Source of the DNA: Sthenelais limicola
Taxonomy: Eukaryota; Annelida; Polychaeta; Phyllodocida; Sigalionidae
Assembly: GCA_942159475.1 (NCBI GenBank)
Contig: OW804098.1
Location: 2,518,383 to 2,582,382 of the forward strand
Direction of reading: 5' to 3'
Length of the DNA: 64,000 nucleotides
The notes below the pieces were generated by a model. The model did no database searches and had not been told where the DNA came from. It saw only the letters and a list, made by a program, of their open reading frames with translations. Made by a program: the position numbers and the translations under genes. This document shows positions 11,301 through 27,200 of the stretch, in pieces. Numbering within the stretch: position 1 is the stretch's first letter; every line of letters starts with the position of its first letter.

Positions 11301-14300
11301 CAATAGAGGGTTTGTACTAGCATTAGTCATTGTTAGAACTTAAAATAGGGGGTTTGTACTAGCATTGGTCAGTGTTAGAACTTACAATAGAGGGTTTGTA
11401 CTAGCATTAGTCAGTGTTAGAACTTACAATAGGGCTTTGTACTAGCATTAGTCAGTGTTAGAACTTACAATAGAGGGTTTGTACTAGCATTAGTTAGTGT
11501 TAAAACTACAATAGAGGGTTTGTACTTGCATTAGTCATTGTTAGAACTTACAATAGAGGGTTTGTACTAGCATTAGTTAGTGTTAAAACTACAATAGAGG
11601 GTTTGTACTTGCATTAGTCATTGTTAGAACATACAATAGGGGGTTTGTACTAGCATTAGTCAGTATTAGAACTTACAATAGAAGGTTTGTATTAGCATTA
11701 GTCATTGTTAGAACTTACAATAGGGGGTTTGTACTAGCATTAGTCATTGTTATTACTTACAATAGAGGGTTTGTACTAGCAATAGTTAGTGTTAGAACTT
11801 ACAATAGAGGGTTTGTACTAGCATTAGTCAGTATTAGAACTTACAATAGAGGGTTTGTACTAGCATTAGCCAGTGTTGTAACTTACAATAGAGGGTTTTT
11901 ACTAGCATTAGTCAGTGTTAGAACTTACAATAGGGTTTTTTTACTAGCATTAGTCAGTATTAGAACTTACAATAGAGGGTTTGTACTAGCATTAGCCAGT
12001 GTTACAACTTACAATAGGGGGTTTGTACTAGCATTAGTCAATGTTAGAACTTACAATAGGAGGTTTGACTAGCATTGGTCAGTGTTAGAACTTACAATAG
12101 AGGGTTTGTACTAGCATTAGTCAGTGTTACAACTTACAATAGGGCTTTGTACTAGCATTAGTCAATGTTAGAACTTACAATAGGGCGTTTGTACTAGCAT
12201 TAGCCAGTGTTATAACTTACAATAGGGGGTTTGTACTAGTATTAGTCAATGTTAGAACTTACAATAGGAGGTTTGACTAGCATTAGTCAGTATTTGAACT
12301 TACAATAGGGGGTTTGTACTAACATTAGTCAGTGTTAGAACTTACAAAAGAGGGTTTGTACTAGCATAAGTCAGTGTTAGAACTTACAATAGAGGGTTTG
12401 TACTAGCATTAGTCAGTGTTAGAACTTACAATAGGAGGTTTGACTAGCATTGGTCCGTGTTAGAACTTACAATAGAGGGTTTGTACTAGCATAAATCAGT
12501 GTTAGAAATTACAATAGGGGGTTTTTACTAGCATTAGTCAGTATTAGAATATACAATAGGGGGTTTGTACTAGCATTAGTCATTGTTAGAACTTACAATA
12601 GAGGGTTTATACTAGCATTAGTTAGTGTTAGAATTTACAATAGGGGGTTTGTACTAGCATAAGTCAATATTAGAACTTACAATAGGGGGTTTGTATTAGC
12701 ATTAGTAAGTGTTAGAACTTACAATAGAGGGTTTGTATTAGCATAAGTCAGTATTAGAACTTACAATAGCGGGTTTGTATTAGCATTAGTCAGTGTTAGA
12801 ACTTACAATAGAGGGTTTGTACTAGCATTAGCCAGTGTTACAACTTACAATAGGGGGTTTGTACTAGCATTAGTCAATGTTAGAACTTACAATAGGAGGT
12901 TTGACTAGCATTGGTCAGTGTTAGAACTTACAATAGAGGGTTTGTACTAGCATTAGTCAGTGTTAGAACTTACAATAGGGCTTTGTACTAGCATTAGTCA
13001 GTGTTAGAACTTACAATAGAGGGTTTGTACTAGCATTAGTTAGTGTTAGAACTTACAATAGAGGGTTTGTACTTGCATTAGTCATTGTTAGAACATACAA
13101 TAGGGGGTTTGTATTAGCATTAGTCAGTGTTAGAACTTACAATAGAAGGTTTGTATTAGCATTAGTCATTGTTAGAACTTACAATAGGGGGTTTGTACTA
13201 GCATTAGTCATTGTTATTACTTACAATAGAGGGTTTGTACTAGCAATAGTTAGTGTTAGAACTTACAATAGAGGGTTTGTACTAGCATTAGTCAGTATTA
13301 GAACTTACAATAGAGGGTTTGTACTAGCATTAGCCAGTGTTATAACTTACAATAGAGGGTTTTTACTAGCATTAGTCAGTGTTAGAACTTACAATAGGGT
13401 TTTTTTACTAGCATTAGTCAGTATTAGAACTTACAATAGAGGGTTTGTACTAGCATTAGCCAGTGTTACAACTTACAATAGGGGGTTTGTACTAGCATTA
13501 GTCAATGTTAGAACTTACAATAGGAGATTTGACTAGCATTGGTCAGTGTTAGAACTTACAATAGAGGGTTTGTACTAGCATTAGTCAGTGTTACAACTTA
13601 CAATAGGGCTTTGTACTAGCATTAGTCAATGTTAGAACTTACAATAGGGCGTTTGTACTAGCATTAGCCAGTGTTATAACTTACAATAGGGGGTTTGTAC
13701 TAGTATTAGTCAATGTTAGAACTTACAATAGGAGGTTTGACTAGCATTAGTCAGTATTTGAACTTACAATAGGGGGTTTGTACTAACATTAGTCAGTGTT
13801 AGAACTTACAAAAGAGGGTTTGTACTAGCATAAGTCAGTGTTAGAACTTACAATAGAGGGTTTGTTCTAGCATTAGTCAGTGTTAGAACTTACAATAGGA
13901 GGTTTGACTTGCATTGGTCCGTGTTAGAACTTACAATAGAGGGTTTGTACTAGCATAAATCAGTGTTAGAAATTACAATAGGGGGTTTTTACTAGCATTA
14001 GTCAGTATTAGAATATACAATAGGGGGTTTGTACTAGCATTAGTCATTGTTAGAACTTACAATAGAGGGTTTATACTAGCATTAGTTAGTGTTAGAACTT
14101 ACAATAGAGGGTTTGTACTAGCATTAGTCAGTGTTAGAATATACAATAGGGGGTTTGTACTAGCATTAGTCCGTGTTAGAACTTACAATAGAGGGTTTGT
14201 ACTAGCATAAATCAGTGTTAGAAATTACAATAGGGGGTTTTTACTAGCATTAGTCAGTATTAGAATATACAATAGGGGGTTTGTACTAGCATTAGTCATT

Positions 14301-16099
14301 GTTAGAACTTACAATAGAGGGTTTATACTAGCATTAGTTAGTGTTAGAATTTACAATAGGGGGTTTGTACTAGCATAAGTCAATATTAGAACTTACAATA
14401 GGGGGTTTGTATTAGCATTAGTAAGTGTTAGAACTTACAATAGAGGGTTTGTATTAGCATAAGTCAGTATTAGAACTTACAATAGCGGGTTTGTATTAGC
14501 ATTAGTCAGTGTTAGAACTTACAATAGAGGGTTTGTACTAGCATTAGCCAGTGTTACAACTTACAATAGGGGGTTTGTACTAGCATTAGTCAATGTTAGA
14601 ACTTACAATAGGAGGTTTGACTAGCATTGGTCAGTGTTAGAACTTACAATAGAGGGTTTGTACTAGCATTAGTCAGTGTTAGAATATACAATAGGGGGTT
14701 TGTACTAGCATTAGTCATTGTTATTACTTACAATAGGGGGTTTGTACTAGCATTAGTCACTGTTAGAACTTACAATAGGGGGTTTGTACTAGCATTAGTC
14801 AGTGTTAGAACTTACAATAGGGGGTTTGTATTATCATTAGTCAGTGTTAGAACTTACAATAGGGGGTTTGTACTAGCATTAGTTAGTGTTAGAACTTACA
14901 ATAGGAGGTTTGTACTAGCATTAGTCAGTGTTAGAACTTACAATAGGGGGCTTGTACTAGCATTAGTCAGTATTAGAACTTACAAAAGAGGGTTTGTACT
15001 AGCATAAGTCAGTGTTAGAACTTACAATAGGGGGTTTGTACTAGCATTAGTCATTGTTATTACTTACAATAGGGGGTTTGTACTAGCATTAGTCACTGTT
15101 AGAACTTACAATAGGGGGTTTGTACTAGCATTAGTCACTGTTAGAACTTACAATAGGGGGTTTGTATTATCATTAGTCAGTATTAGAACTTACAATAGAG
15201 GGTTTGTACTAGCATTAGCCAGTGTTATAACTTACAATAGGGGGTTTGTACTAGCATTAGTCAATGTTAGAACTTACAATAGGAGGTTTCACTAGCATTA
15301 GCCAGTGTTATAACTTACAATAGAGGGTTTTTACTAGCATTAGTCAGTGTTAGAACTTACAATAGGGGGTTTGTACTGGCATTAGTAATTGTTAGAACTT
15401 ACAATAGGGGGTTTGTATTAGCATTAGTCACTGTTAGAACTTACAATAGTGGGTTTGTACTAGCATTAGTCATTGTTAGAACTTACAATAGGGCGTTTGT
15501 ACTAGCATTAGTTAGTGATAGAACTTACAATAGGGGGTTTGTACTAGCATTAGTCAGTATTAGAACTTACAAAAGAGGGTTTGTACTAGCATTAGTCATT
15601 GTTATAACTGACAATAGGGGGTTTGTGTTAGCAGTAGTCACTGTTAGAACTTACAATAGAGGGTTTGTACTAGAATTAGTCAGTGTTAGAACTTACAATA
15701 GGGGGTTTGTACTGGCATTAGTAATTGTTGGAACTTACAATAGGGGGTTTGTATTAGCATTAGTCACTGTTAGAACTTACAATAGTGGGTTTGTACTAGC
15801 ATTAGTCATTGTTAGAACTTACAATAGGGCGTATGTACTAGCATTAGTCAGTGCTAGAACTTACAAAAGGGTTTTTTTATTAGCATTAGGCATTGTTAGA
15901 ATTTACAATAGGGGGTTTGTACTAGCATAAGTCAATATTAGAACTTACAATAGGGGGTTTGTATTAGCATTAGTAAGTGTTAGAACTTACAATAGAGGGT
16001 TTGTATTAGCATAAGTCAGTATTAGAACTTACAATAGGGGGTTTGTATTAGCATAAGTCAGTATTAGAACTTACAATAGCGGGTTTGTATTAGCATTAG

Positions 16100-19000
16100 T
16101 CAGTGTTAGAACTTACAATAGAGGGTTTGTATTAGCATAAGTCAGTATTAGAACTTACAATAGGGGGTTTGTATTAGCATTAGTCAGTGTTAGAACTTAC
16201 AATAGGGGGTTTGTACTAGCATTAGTCAGTATTAGAACTTACAATACGGGGCTTGTACTAGCATTAGTCAGTATTAGAACTTACAATTGAGGGTTTGTAC
16301 TAGCAGTAGTCAGTGTTAGAACTTACAATAGAGGGTTTGTACTAGCATTAGTCAGTGTTAGAACTTACAATAGAGGGTTTGTTCTAGCATTAGTCATTGT
16401 TAGAACATACAATAGGGGGTTTGTACTAGCATTAGTCAGTGTTAGAACTTACAATAGATGGTTTGTATTAGCATTAGTCAGTGTTAGAACTTACAATAGG
16501 GGGTTTGTACTAGCATTAGTCATTGTTATTACTTACAATAGAGGGTTTGTACTAGCAATAGTTAGTGTTAGAACTTACAATAGAGGGTTTGTACTAGCAT
16601 TAGTCAGTATTAGAACTTACAATAGAGGGCTTGTACTAGCATTAGCCAGTGTTATAACTTACAATAGAGGGTTTTTACTAGCATTAGTCAGTGTTAGAAC
16701 TTACAATAGGGTTTTTTTACTAGCATTAGTCAGTATTAGAACTTACAATAGAGGGTTTGTACTAGCATTAGCCAGTGTTACAACTTACAATAGGGGGTTT
16801 GTACTTGCATTAGTCATTGTTAGAACTTACAATAGAGGGTTTGTACTAGCATTAGTTAGTGTTAAAACTACAATAGAGGGTTTGTACTTGCATTAGTCAT
16901 TGTTAGAACTTAAAATAGGGGGTTTGTACTAGCATTGGTCAGTGTTAGAACTTACAATAGAGGGTTTGTACTAGCATTAGTCAGTGTTAGAACTTACAAT
17001 AGGGCTTTGTACTAGCATTAGTCAGTGTTAGAACTTACAATAGAGGGTTTGTACTAGCATTAGTTAGTGTTAAAACTACAATAGAGGGTTTGTACTTGCA
17101 TTAGTCATTGTTAGAACTTACAATAGAGGGTTTGTACTAGCATTAGTTAGTGTTAAAACTACAATAGAGGGTTTGTACTTGCATTAGTCATTGTTAGAAC
17201 ATACAATAGGGGGTTTGTACTAGCATTAGTCAGTGTTAGAACTTACAATAGAAGGTTTGTATTAGCATTAGTCATTGTTAGAACTTACAATAGGGGGTTT
17301 GTACTAGCATTAGTCATTGTTATTACTTACAATAGAGGGTTTGTACTAGCAATAGTTAGTGTTAGAACTTACAATAGAGGGTTTGTACTAGCATTAGTCA
17401 GTATTAGAACTTACAATAGAGGGTTTGTACTAGCATTAGCCAGTGTTGTAACTTACAATAGAGGGTTTTTACTAGCATTAGTCAGTGTTAGAACTTACAA
17501 TAGGGTTTTTTTACTAGCATTAGTCAGTATTAGAACTTACAATAGAGGGTTTGTACTAGCATTAGCCAGTGTTACAACTTACAATAGGGGGTTTGTACTA
17601 GCATTAGTCAATGTTAGAACTTACAATAGGAGGTTTGACTAGCATTGGTCAGTGTTAGAACTTACAATAGAGGGTTTGTACTAGCATTAGTCAGTGTTAC
17701 AACTTACAATAGGGCTTTGTACTAGCATTAGTCAATGTTAGAACTTACAATAGGGCGTTTGTACTAGCATTAGCCAGTGTTATAACTTACAATAGGGGGT
17801 TTGTACTAGTATTAGTCAATGTTAGAACTTACAATAGGAGGTTTGACTAGCATTAGTCAGTATTTGAACTTACAATAGGGGGTTTGTACTAACATTAGTC
17901 AGTGTTAGAACTTACAAAAGAGGGTTTGTACTAGCATAAGTCAGTGTTAGAACTTACAATAGAGGGTTTGTACTAGCATTAGTCAGTGTTAGAACTTACA
18001 ATAGGAGGTTTGACTAGCATTGGTTCGTGTTAGAACTTACAATAGAGGGTTTGTACTAGCATAAATCAGTGTTAGAAATTACAATAGGGGGTTTTTACTA
18101 GCATTAGTCAGTATTAGAATATACAATAGGGGGTTTGTACTAGCATTAGTCATTGTTAGAACTTACAATAGAGGGTTTATACTAGCATTAGTTAGTGTTA
18201 GAATTTACAATAGGGGGTTTGTACTAGCATAAGTCAATATTAGAACTTACAATAGGGGGTTTGTATTAGCATTAGTAAGTGTTAGAACTTACTATAGAGG
18301 GTTTGTATTAGCATAAGTCAGTATTAGAACTTACAATAGCGGGTTTGTATTAGCATTAGTCAGTGTTAGAACTTACAATAGAGGGTTTGTACTAGCATTA
18401 GCCAGTGTTACAACTTACAATAGGGGGTTTGTACTAGCATTAGTCAATGTTAGAACTTACAATAGGAGGTTTGACTAGCATTGGTCAGTGTTAGAACTTA
18501 CAATAGAGGGTTTGTACTAGCATTAGTCAGTGTTAGAACTTACAATAGGGCTTTGTACTAGCATTAGTCAGTGTTAGAACTTACAATAGAGGGTTTGTAC
18601 TAGCATTAGTTAGTGTTAGAACTTACAATAGAGGGTTTGTACTTGCATTAGTCATTGTTAGAACATACAATAGGGGGTTTGTATTAGCATTAGTCAGTGT
18701 TAGAACTTACAATAGAAGGTTTGTATTAGCATTAGTCATTGTTAGAACTTACAATAGGGGGTTTGTACCAGCATTAGTCATTGTTATTACTTACAATAGA
18801 GGGTTTGTACTAGCAATAGTTAGTGTTAGAACTTACAATAGAGGGTTTGTACTAGCATTAGTCAGTATTAGAACTTACAATAGAGGGCTTGTACTAGCAT
18901 TAGCCAGTGTTATAACTTACAATAGAGGGTTTTTACTAGCATTAGTCAGTGTTAGAACTTACAATAGGGTTTTTTTACTAGCATTAGTCAGTATTAGAAC

Positions 19001-22000
19001 TTACAATAGAGGGTTTGTACTAGCATTAGCCAGTGTTACAACTTACAATAGGGGGTTTGTACTAGCATTAGTCAATGTTAGAACTTACAATAGGAGGTTT
19101 GACTAGCATTGGTCAGTGTTAGAACTTACAATAGAGGGTTTGTACTAGCATTAGTCAGTGTTAGAACTTACAATAGGGCTTTGTACTAGCATTAGTCAGT
19201 ATTAGAACTTACAATAGAGGGTTTGTACTAGCATTAGCCAGTGTTACAACTTACAATAGGGGGTTTGTACTAGCATTAGTCATTGTTATTACTTACAATA
19301 GGGGGTTTGTACTAGCATTAGTCAGTGTTAGAACTTACAATAGGGGGTTTGTATTATCATTAGTCAATGTTAGAACTTACAATAGAGGGTTTGTACTAGC
19401 ATTAGTCATTGTTAGAACTTAAAATAGGGGGTTTGTACTAGCATTGGTCAGTGTTAGAACTTACAATAGAGGGTTTGTACTAGCATTAGTCAGTGTTAGA
19501 ACTTACAATAGGGCTTTGTACTAGCATTAGTCAGTGTTAGAACTTACAATAGAGGGTTTGTACTAGCATTAGTTAGTGTTAAAACTACAATAGAGGGTTT
19601 GTACTTGCATTAGTCATTGTTAGAACTTACAATAGAGGGTTTGTACTAGCATTAGTTAGTGTTAAAACTACAATAGAGGGTTTGTACTTGCATTAGTCAT
19701 TGTTAGAACATACAATAGGGGGTTTGTACTAGCATTAGTCAGTGTTAGAACTTACAATAGAAGGTTTGTATTAGCATTAGTCATTGTTAGAACTTACAAT
19801 AGGGGGTTTGTACTAGCATTAGTCATTGTTATTACTTACAATAGAGGGTTTGTACTAGCAATAGTTAGTGTTAGAACTTACAATAGAGGGTTTGTACTAG
19901 CATTAGTCAGTATTAGAACTTACAATAGAGGGTTTGTACTAGCATTAGCCAGTGTTGTAACTTACAATAGAGGGTTTTTACTAGCATTAGTCAGTGTTAG
20001 AACTTACAATAGAGGGTTTGTATTAGCATAAGTCAGTATTAGAACTTACAATAGGGGGTTTGTATTAGCATTAGTCAGTGTTAGAACTTACAATAGGGGG
20101 TTTGTACTAGCATTAGTCAGTATTAGAACTTACAATACGGGGCTTGTACTAGCATTAGTCAGTATTAGAACTTACAATTGAGGGTTTGTACTAGCAGTAG
20201 TCAGTGTTAGAACTTACAATAGAGGGTTTGTACTAGCATTAGTCAGTGTTAGAACTTACAATAGAGGGTTTGTTCTAGCATTAGTCATTGTTAGAACATA
20301 CAATAGGGGGTTTGTACTAGCATTAGTCAGTGTTAGAACTTACAATAGATGGTTTGTATTAGCATTAGTCAGTGTTAGAACTTACAATAGGGGGTTTGTA
20401 CTAGCATTAGTCATTGTTATTACTTACAATAGAGGGTTTGTACTAGCAATAGTTAGTGTTAGAACTTACAATAGAGGGTTTGTACTAGCATTAGTCAGTA
20501 TTAGAACTTACAATAGAGGGCTTGTACTAGCATTAGCCAGTGTTATAACTTACAATAGAGGGTTTTTACTAGCATTAGTCAGTGTTAGAACTTACAATAG
20601 GGTTTTTTTACTAGCATTAGTCAGTATTAGAACTTACAATAGAGGGTTTGTACTAGCATTAGCCAGTGTTACAACTTACAATAGGGGGTTTGTACTTGCA
20701 TTAGTCATTGTTAGAACTTACAATAGAGGGTTTGTACTAGCATTAGTTAGTGTTAAAACTACAATAGAGGGTTTGTACTTGCATTAGTCATTGTTAGAAC
20801 TTAAAATAGGGGGTTTGTACTAGCATTGGTCAGTGTTAGAACTTACAATAGAGGGTTTGTACTAGCATTAGTCAGTGTTAGAACTTACAATAGGGCTTTG
20901 TACTAGCATTAGTCAGTGTTAGAACTTACAATAGAGGGTTTGTACTAGCATTAGTTAGTGTTAAAACTACAATAGAGGGTTTGTACTTGCATTAGTCATT
21001 GTTAGAACTTACAATAGAGGGTTTGTACTAGCATTAGTTAGTGTTAAAACTACAATAGAGGGTTTGTACTTGCATTAGTCATTGTTAGAACATACAATAG
21101 GGGGTTTGTACTAGCATTAGTCAGTGTTAGAACTTACAATAGAAGGTTTGTATTAGCATTAGTCATTGTTAGAACTTACAATAGGGGGTTTGTACTAGCA
21201 TTAGTCATTGTTATTACTTACAATAGAGGGTTTGTACTAGCAATAGTTAGTGTTAGAACTTACAATAGAGGGTTTGTACTAGCATTAGTCAGTATTAGAA
21301 CTTACAATAGAGGGTTTGTACTAGCATTAGCCAGTGTTGTAACTTACAATAGAGGGTTTTTACTAGCATTAGTCAGTGTTAGAACTTACAATAGGGTTTT
21401 TTTACTAGCATTAGTCAGTATTAGAACTTACAATAGAGGGTTTGTACTAGCATTAGCCAGTGTTACAACTTACAATAGGGGGTTTGTACTAGCATTAGTC
21501 AATGTTAGAACTTACAATAGGAGGTTTGACTAGCATTGGTCAGTGTTAGAACTTACAATAGAGGGTTTGTACTAGCATTAGTCAGTGTTACAACTTACAA
21601 TAGGGCTTTGTACTAGCATTAGTCAATGTTAGAACTTACAATAGGGCGTTTGTACTAGCATTAGCCAGTGTTATAACTTACAATAGGGGGTTTGTACTAG
21701 TATTAGTCAATGTTAGAACTTACAATAGGAGGTTTGACTAGCATTAGTCAGTATTTGAACTTACAATAGGGGGTTTGTACTAACATTAGTCAGTGTTAGA
21801 ACTTACAAAAGAGGGTTTGTACTAGCATAAGTCAGTGTTAGAACTTACAATAGAGGGTTTGTACTAGCATTAGTCAGTGTTAGAACTTACAATAGGAGGT
21901 TTGACTAGCATTGGTTCGTGTTAGAACTTACAATAGAGGGTTTGTACTAGCATAAATCAGTGTTAGAAATTACAATAGGGGGTTTTTACTAGCATTAGTC

Positions 22001-23880
22001 AGTATTAGAATATACAATAGGGGGTTTGTACTAGCATTAGTCATTGTTAGAACTTACAATAGAGGGTTTATACTAGCATTAGTTAGTGTTAGAATTTACA
22101 ATAGGGGGTTTGTACTAGCATAAGTCAATATTAGAACTTACAATAGGGGGTTTGTATTAGCATTAGTAAGTGTTAGAACTTACAATAGAGGGTTTGTATT
22201 AGCATAAGTCAGTATTAGAACTTACAATAGCGGGTTTGTATTAGCATTAGTCAGTGTTAGAACTTACAATAGAGGGTTTGTACTAGCATTAGCCAGTGTT
22301 ACAACTTACAATAGGGGGTTTGTACTAGCATTAGTCAATGTTAGAACTTACAATAGGAGGTTTGACTAGCATTGGTCAGTGTTAGAACTTACAATAGAGG
22401 GTTTGTACTAGCATTAGTCAGTGTTAGAACTTACAATAGGGCTTTGTACTAGCATTAGTCAGTGTTAGAACTTACAATAGAGGGTTTGTACTAGCATTAG
22501 TTAGTGTTAGAACTTACAATAGAGGGTTTGTACTTGCATTAGTCATTGTTAGAACATACAATAGGGGGTTTGTATTAGCATTAGTCAGTGTTAGAACTTA
22601 CAATAGAAGGTTTGTATTAGCATTAGTCATTGTTAGAACTTACAATAGGGGGTTTGTACCAGCATTAGTCATTGTTATTACTTACAATAGAGGGTTTGTA
22701 CTAGCAATAGTTAGTGTTAGAACTTACAATAGAGGGTTTGTACTAGCATTAGTCAGTATTAGAACTTACAATAGAGGGCTTGTACTAGCATTAGCCAGTG
22801 TTATAACTTACAATAGAGGGTTTTTACTAGCATTAGTCAGTGTTAGAACTTACAATAGGGTTTTTTTACTAGCATTAGTCAGTATTAGAACTTACAATAG
22901 AGGGTTTGTACTAGCATTAGCCAGTGTTACAACTTACAATAGGGGGTTTGTACTAGCATTAGTCAATGTTAGAACTTACAATAGGAGGTTTGACTAGCAT
23001 TGGTCAGTGTTAGAACTTACAATAGAGGGTTTGTACTAGCATTAGTCAGTGTTAGAACTTACAATAGGGCTTTGTACTAGCATTAGTCAGTATTAGAACT
23101 TACAATAGAGGGTTTGTACTAGCATTAGCCAGTGTTACAACTTACAATAGGGGGTTTGTACTAGCATTAGTCATTGTTATTACTTACAATAGGGGGTTTG
23201 TACTAGCATTAGTTAGTGTTAGAACTTACAATAGGGGGTTTGTATTATCATTAGTCAATGTTAGAACTTACAATAGAGGGTTTGTACTAGCATTAGTCAT
23301 TGTTAGAACTTAAAATAGGGGGTTTGTACTAGCATTGGTCAGTGTTAGAACTTACAATAGAGGGTTTGTACTAGCATTAGTCAGTGTTAGAACTTACAAT
23401 AGGGCTTTGTACTAGCATTAGTCAGTGTTAGAACTTACAATAGAGGGTTTGTACTAGCATTAGTTAGTGTTAAAACTACAATAGAGGGTTTGTACTTGCA
23501 TTAGTCATTGTTAGAACTTACAATAGAGGGTTTGTACTAGCATTAGTTAGTGTTAAAACTACAATAGAGGGTTTGTACTTGCATTAGTCATTGTTAGAAC
23601 ATACAATAGGGGGTTTGTACTAGCATTAGTCAGTGTTAGAACTTACAATAGAAGGTTTGTATTAGCATTAGTCATTGTTAGAACTTACAATAGGGGGTTT
23701 GTACTAGCATTAGTCATTGTTATTACTTACAATAGAGGGTTTGTACTAGCAATAGTTAGTGTTAGAACTTACAATAGAGGGTTTGTACTAGCATTAGTCA
23801 GTATTAGAACTTACAATAGAGGGTTTGTACTAGCATTAGCCAGTGTTGTAACTTACAATAGAGGGTTTTTACTAGCATTA
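16100..23880. repeat. 3.9-kb tandem duplication inside the 42-bp array
   Basis: Rare variants recur in the same order about 3,887 bp apart. TACGGGGCTTGTACTAG is at about 16252 and 20137, and GCATTGGTTCGTGTTAG at about 18019 and 21909. The right-hand copy begins near 19985, where the sequence jumps from the TTTTTACTAGC unit back to the GTATTAGCATAAG units seen near 16100. Edges are approximate. Confidence 0.8.
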
Positions 23881-24235
23881 GTCAGTGTTAGAACTTACAA
23901 TAGGGTTTTTTTACTAGCATTAGTCAGTATTAGAACTTACAATAGAGGGTTTGTACTAGCATTAGCCAGTGTTACAACTTACAATAGGGGGTTTGTACTA
24001 GCATTAGTCAATGTTAGAACTTACAATAGGAGGTTTGACTAGCATTGGTCAGTGTTAGAACTTACAATAGAGGGTTTGTACTAGCATTAGTCAGTGTTAC
24101 AACTTACAATAGGGCTTTGTACTAGCATTAGTCAATGTTAGAACTTACAATAGGGCGTTTGTACTAGCATTAGCCAGTGTTATAACTTACAATAGGGGGT
24201 TTGTACTAGTATTAGTCAATGTTAGAACTTACAAT

Positions 24236-27200
24236 AGGAGGTTTGACTAGCATTAGTCAGTATTTGAACTTACAATAGGGGGTTTGTACTAACATTAGTC
24301 AGTGTTAGAACTTACAAAAGAGGGTTTGTACTAGCATAAGTCAGTGTTAGAACTTACAATAGAGGGTTTGTACTAGCATTAGTCAGTGTTAGAACTTACA
24401 ATAGGAGGTTTGACTAGCATTGGTCCGTGTTAGAACTTACAATAGAGGGTTTGTACTAGCATAAATCAGTGTTAGAAATTACAATAGGGGGTTTTTACTA
24501 GCATTAGTCAGTATTAGAATATACAATAGGGGGTTTGTACTAGCATTAGTCATTGTTAGAACTTACAATAGAGGGTTTATACTAGCATTAGTTAGTGTTA
24601 GAATTTACAATAGGGGGTTTGTACTAGCATAAGTCAATATTAGAACTTACAATAGGGGGTTTGTATTAGCATTAGTAAGTGTTAGAACTTACAATAGAGG
24701 GTTTGTATTAGCATAAGTCAGTATTAGAACTTACAATAGCGGGTTTGTATTAGCATTAGTCAGTGTTAGAACTTACAATAGAGGGTTTGTACTAGCATTA
24801 GCCAGTGTTACAACTTACAATAGGGGGTTTGTACTAGCATTAGTCAATGTTAGAACTTACAATAGGAGGTTTGACTAGCATTGGTCAGTGTTAGAACTTA
24901 CAATAGAGGGTTTGTACTAGCATTAGTCAGTGTTAGAACTTACAATAGGGCTTTGTACTAGCATTAGTCAGTGTTAGAACTTACAATAGAGGGTTTGTAC
25001 TAGCATTAGTTAGTGTTAGAACTTACAATAGAGGGTTTGTACTTGCATTAGTCATTGTTAGAACATACAATAGGGGGTTTGTATTAGCATTAGTCAGTGT
25101 TAGAACTTACAATAGAAGGTTTGTATTAGCATTAGTCATTGTTAGAACTTACAATAGGGGGTTTGTACTAGCATTAGTCATTGTTATTACTTACAATAGA
25201 GGGTTTGTACTAGCAATAGTTAGTGTTAGAACTTACAATAGAGGGTTTGTACTAGCATTAGTCAGTATTAGAACTTACAATAGAGGGTTTGTACTAGCAT
25301 TAGCCAGTGTTATAACTTACAATAGAGGGTTTTTACTAGCATTAGTCAGTGTTAGAACTTACAATAGGGTTTTTTTACTAGCATTAGTCAGTATTAGAAC
25401 TTACAATAGAGGGTTTGTACTAGCATTAGCCAGTGTTACAACTTACAATAGGGGGTTTGTACTAGCATTAGTCAATGTTAGAACTTACAATAGGAGATTT
25501 GACTAGCATTGGTCAGTGTTAGAACTTACAATAGAGGGTTTGTACTAGCATTAGTCAGTGTTACAACTTACAATAGGGCTTTGTACTAGCATTAGTCAAT
25601 GTTAGAACTTACAATAGGGCGTTTGTACTAGCATTAGCCAGTGTTATAACTTACAATAGGGGGTTTGTACTAGTATTAGTCAATGTTAGAACTTACAATA
25701 GGAGGTTTGACTAGCATTAGTCAGTATTTGAACTTACAATAGGGGGTTTGTACTAACATTAGTCAGTGTTAGAACTTACAAAAGAGGGTTTGTACTAGCA
25801 TAAGTCAGTGTTAGAACTTACAATAGAGGGTTTGTTCTAGCATTAGTCAGTGTTAGAACTTACAATAGGAGGTTTGACTTGCATTGGTCCGTGTTAGAAC
25901 TTACAATAGAGGGTTTGTACTAGCATAAATCAGTGTTAGAAATTACAATAGGGGGTTTTTACTAGCATTAGTCAGTATTAGAATATACAATAGGGGGTTT
26001 GTACTAGCATTAGTCATTGTTAGAACTTACAATAGAGGGTTTATACTAGCATTAGTTAGTGTTAGAACTTACAATAGAGGGTTTGTACTAGCATTAGTCA
26101 GTGTTAGAATATACAATAGGGGGTTTGTACTAGCATTAGTCCGTGTTAGAACTTACAATAGAGGGTTTGTACTAGCATAAATCAGTGTTAGAAATTACAA
26201 TAGGGGGTTTTTACTAGCATTAGTCAGTATTAGAATATACAATAGGGGGTTTGTACTAGCATTAGTCATTGTTAGAACTTACAATAGAGGGTTTATACTA
26301 GCATTAGTTAGTGTTAGAATTTACAATAGGGGGTTTGTACTAGCATAAGTCAATATTAGAACTTACAATAGGGGGTTTGTATTAGCATTAGTAAGTGTTA
26401 GAACTTACAATAGAGGGTTTGTATTAGCATAAGTCAGTATTAGAACTTACAATAGCGGGTTTGTATTAGCATTAGTCAGTGTTAGAACTTACAATAGAGG
26501 GTTTGTACTAGCATTAGCCAGTGTTACAACTTACAATAGGGGGTTTGTACTAGCATTAGTCAATGTTAGAACTTACAATAGGAGGTTTGACTAGCATTGG
26601 TCAGTGTTAGAACTTACAATAGAGGGTTTGTACTAGCATTAGTCAGTGTTAGAATATACAATAGGGGGTTTGTACTAGCATTAGTCATTGTTATTACTTA
26701 CAATAGGGGGTTTGTACTAGCATTAGTCACTGTTAGAACTTACAATAGGGGGTTTGTACTAGCATTAGTCAGTGTTAGAACTTACAATAGGGGGTTTGTA
26801 TTATCATTAGTCAGTGTTAGAACTGACAATAGGGGGTTTGTACTAGCATTAGTTAGTGTTAGAACTTACAATAGGAGGTTTGTACTAGCATTAGTCAGTG
26901 TTAGAACTTACAATAGGGGGCTTGTACTAGCATTAGTCAGTATTAGAACTTACAAAAGAGGGTTTGTACTAGCATAAGTCAGTGTTAGAACTTACAATAG
27001 GGGGTTTGTACTAGCATTAGTCATTGTTATTACTTACAATAGGGGGTTTGTACTAGCATTAGTCACTGTTAGAACTTACAATAGGGGGTTTGTACTAGCA
27101 TTAGTCACTGTTAGAACTTACAATAGGGGGTTTGTATTATCATTAGTCAGTATTAGAACTTACAATAGAGGGTTTGTACTAGCATTAGCCAGTGTTATAA

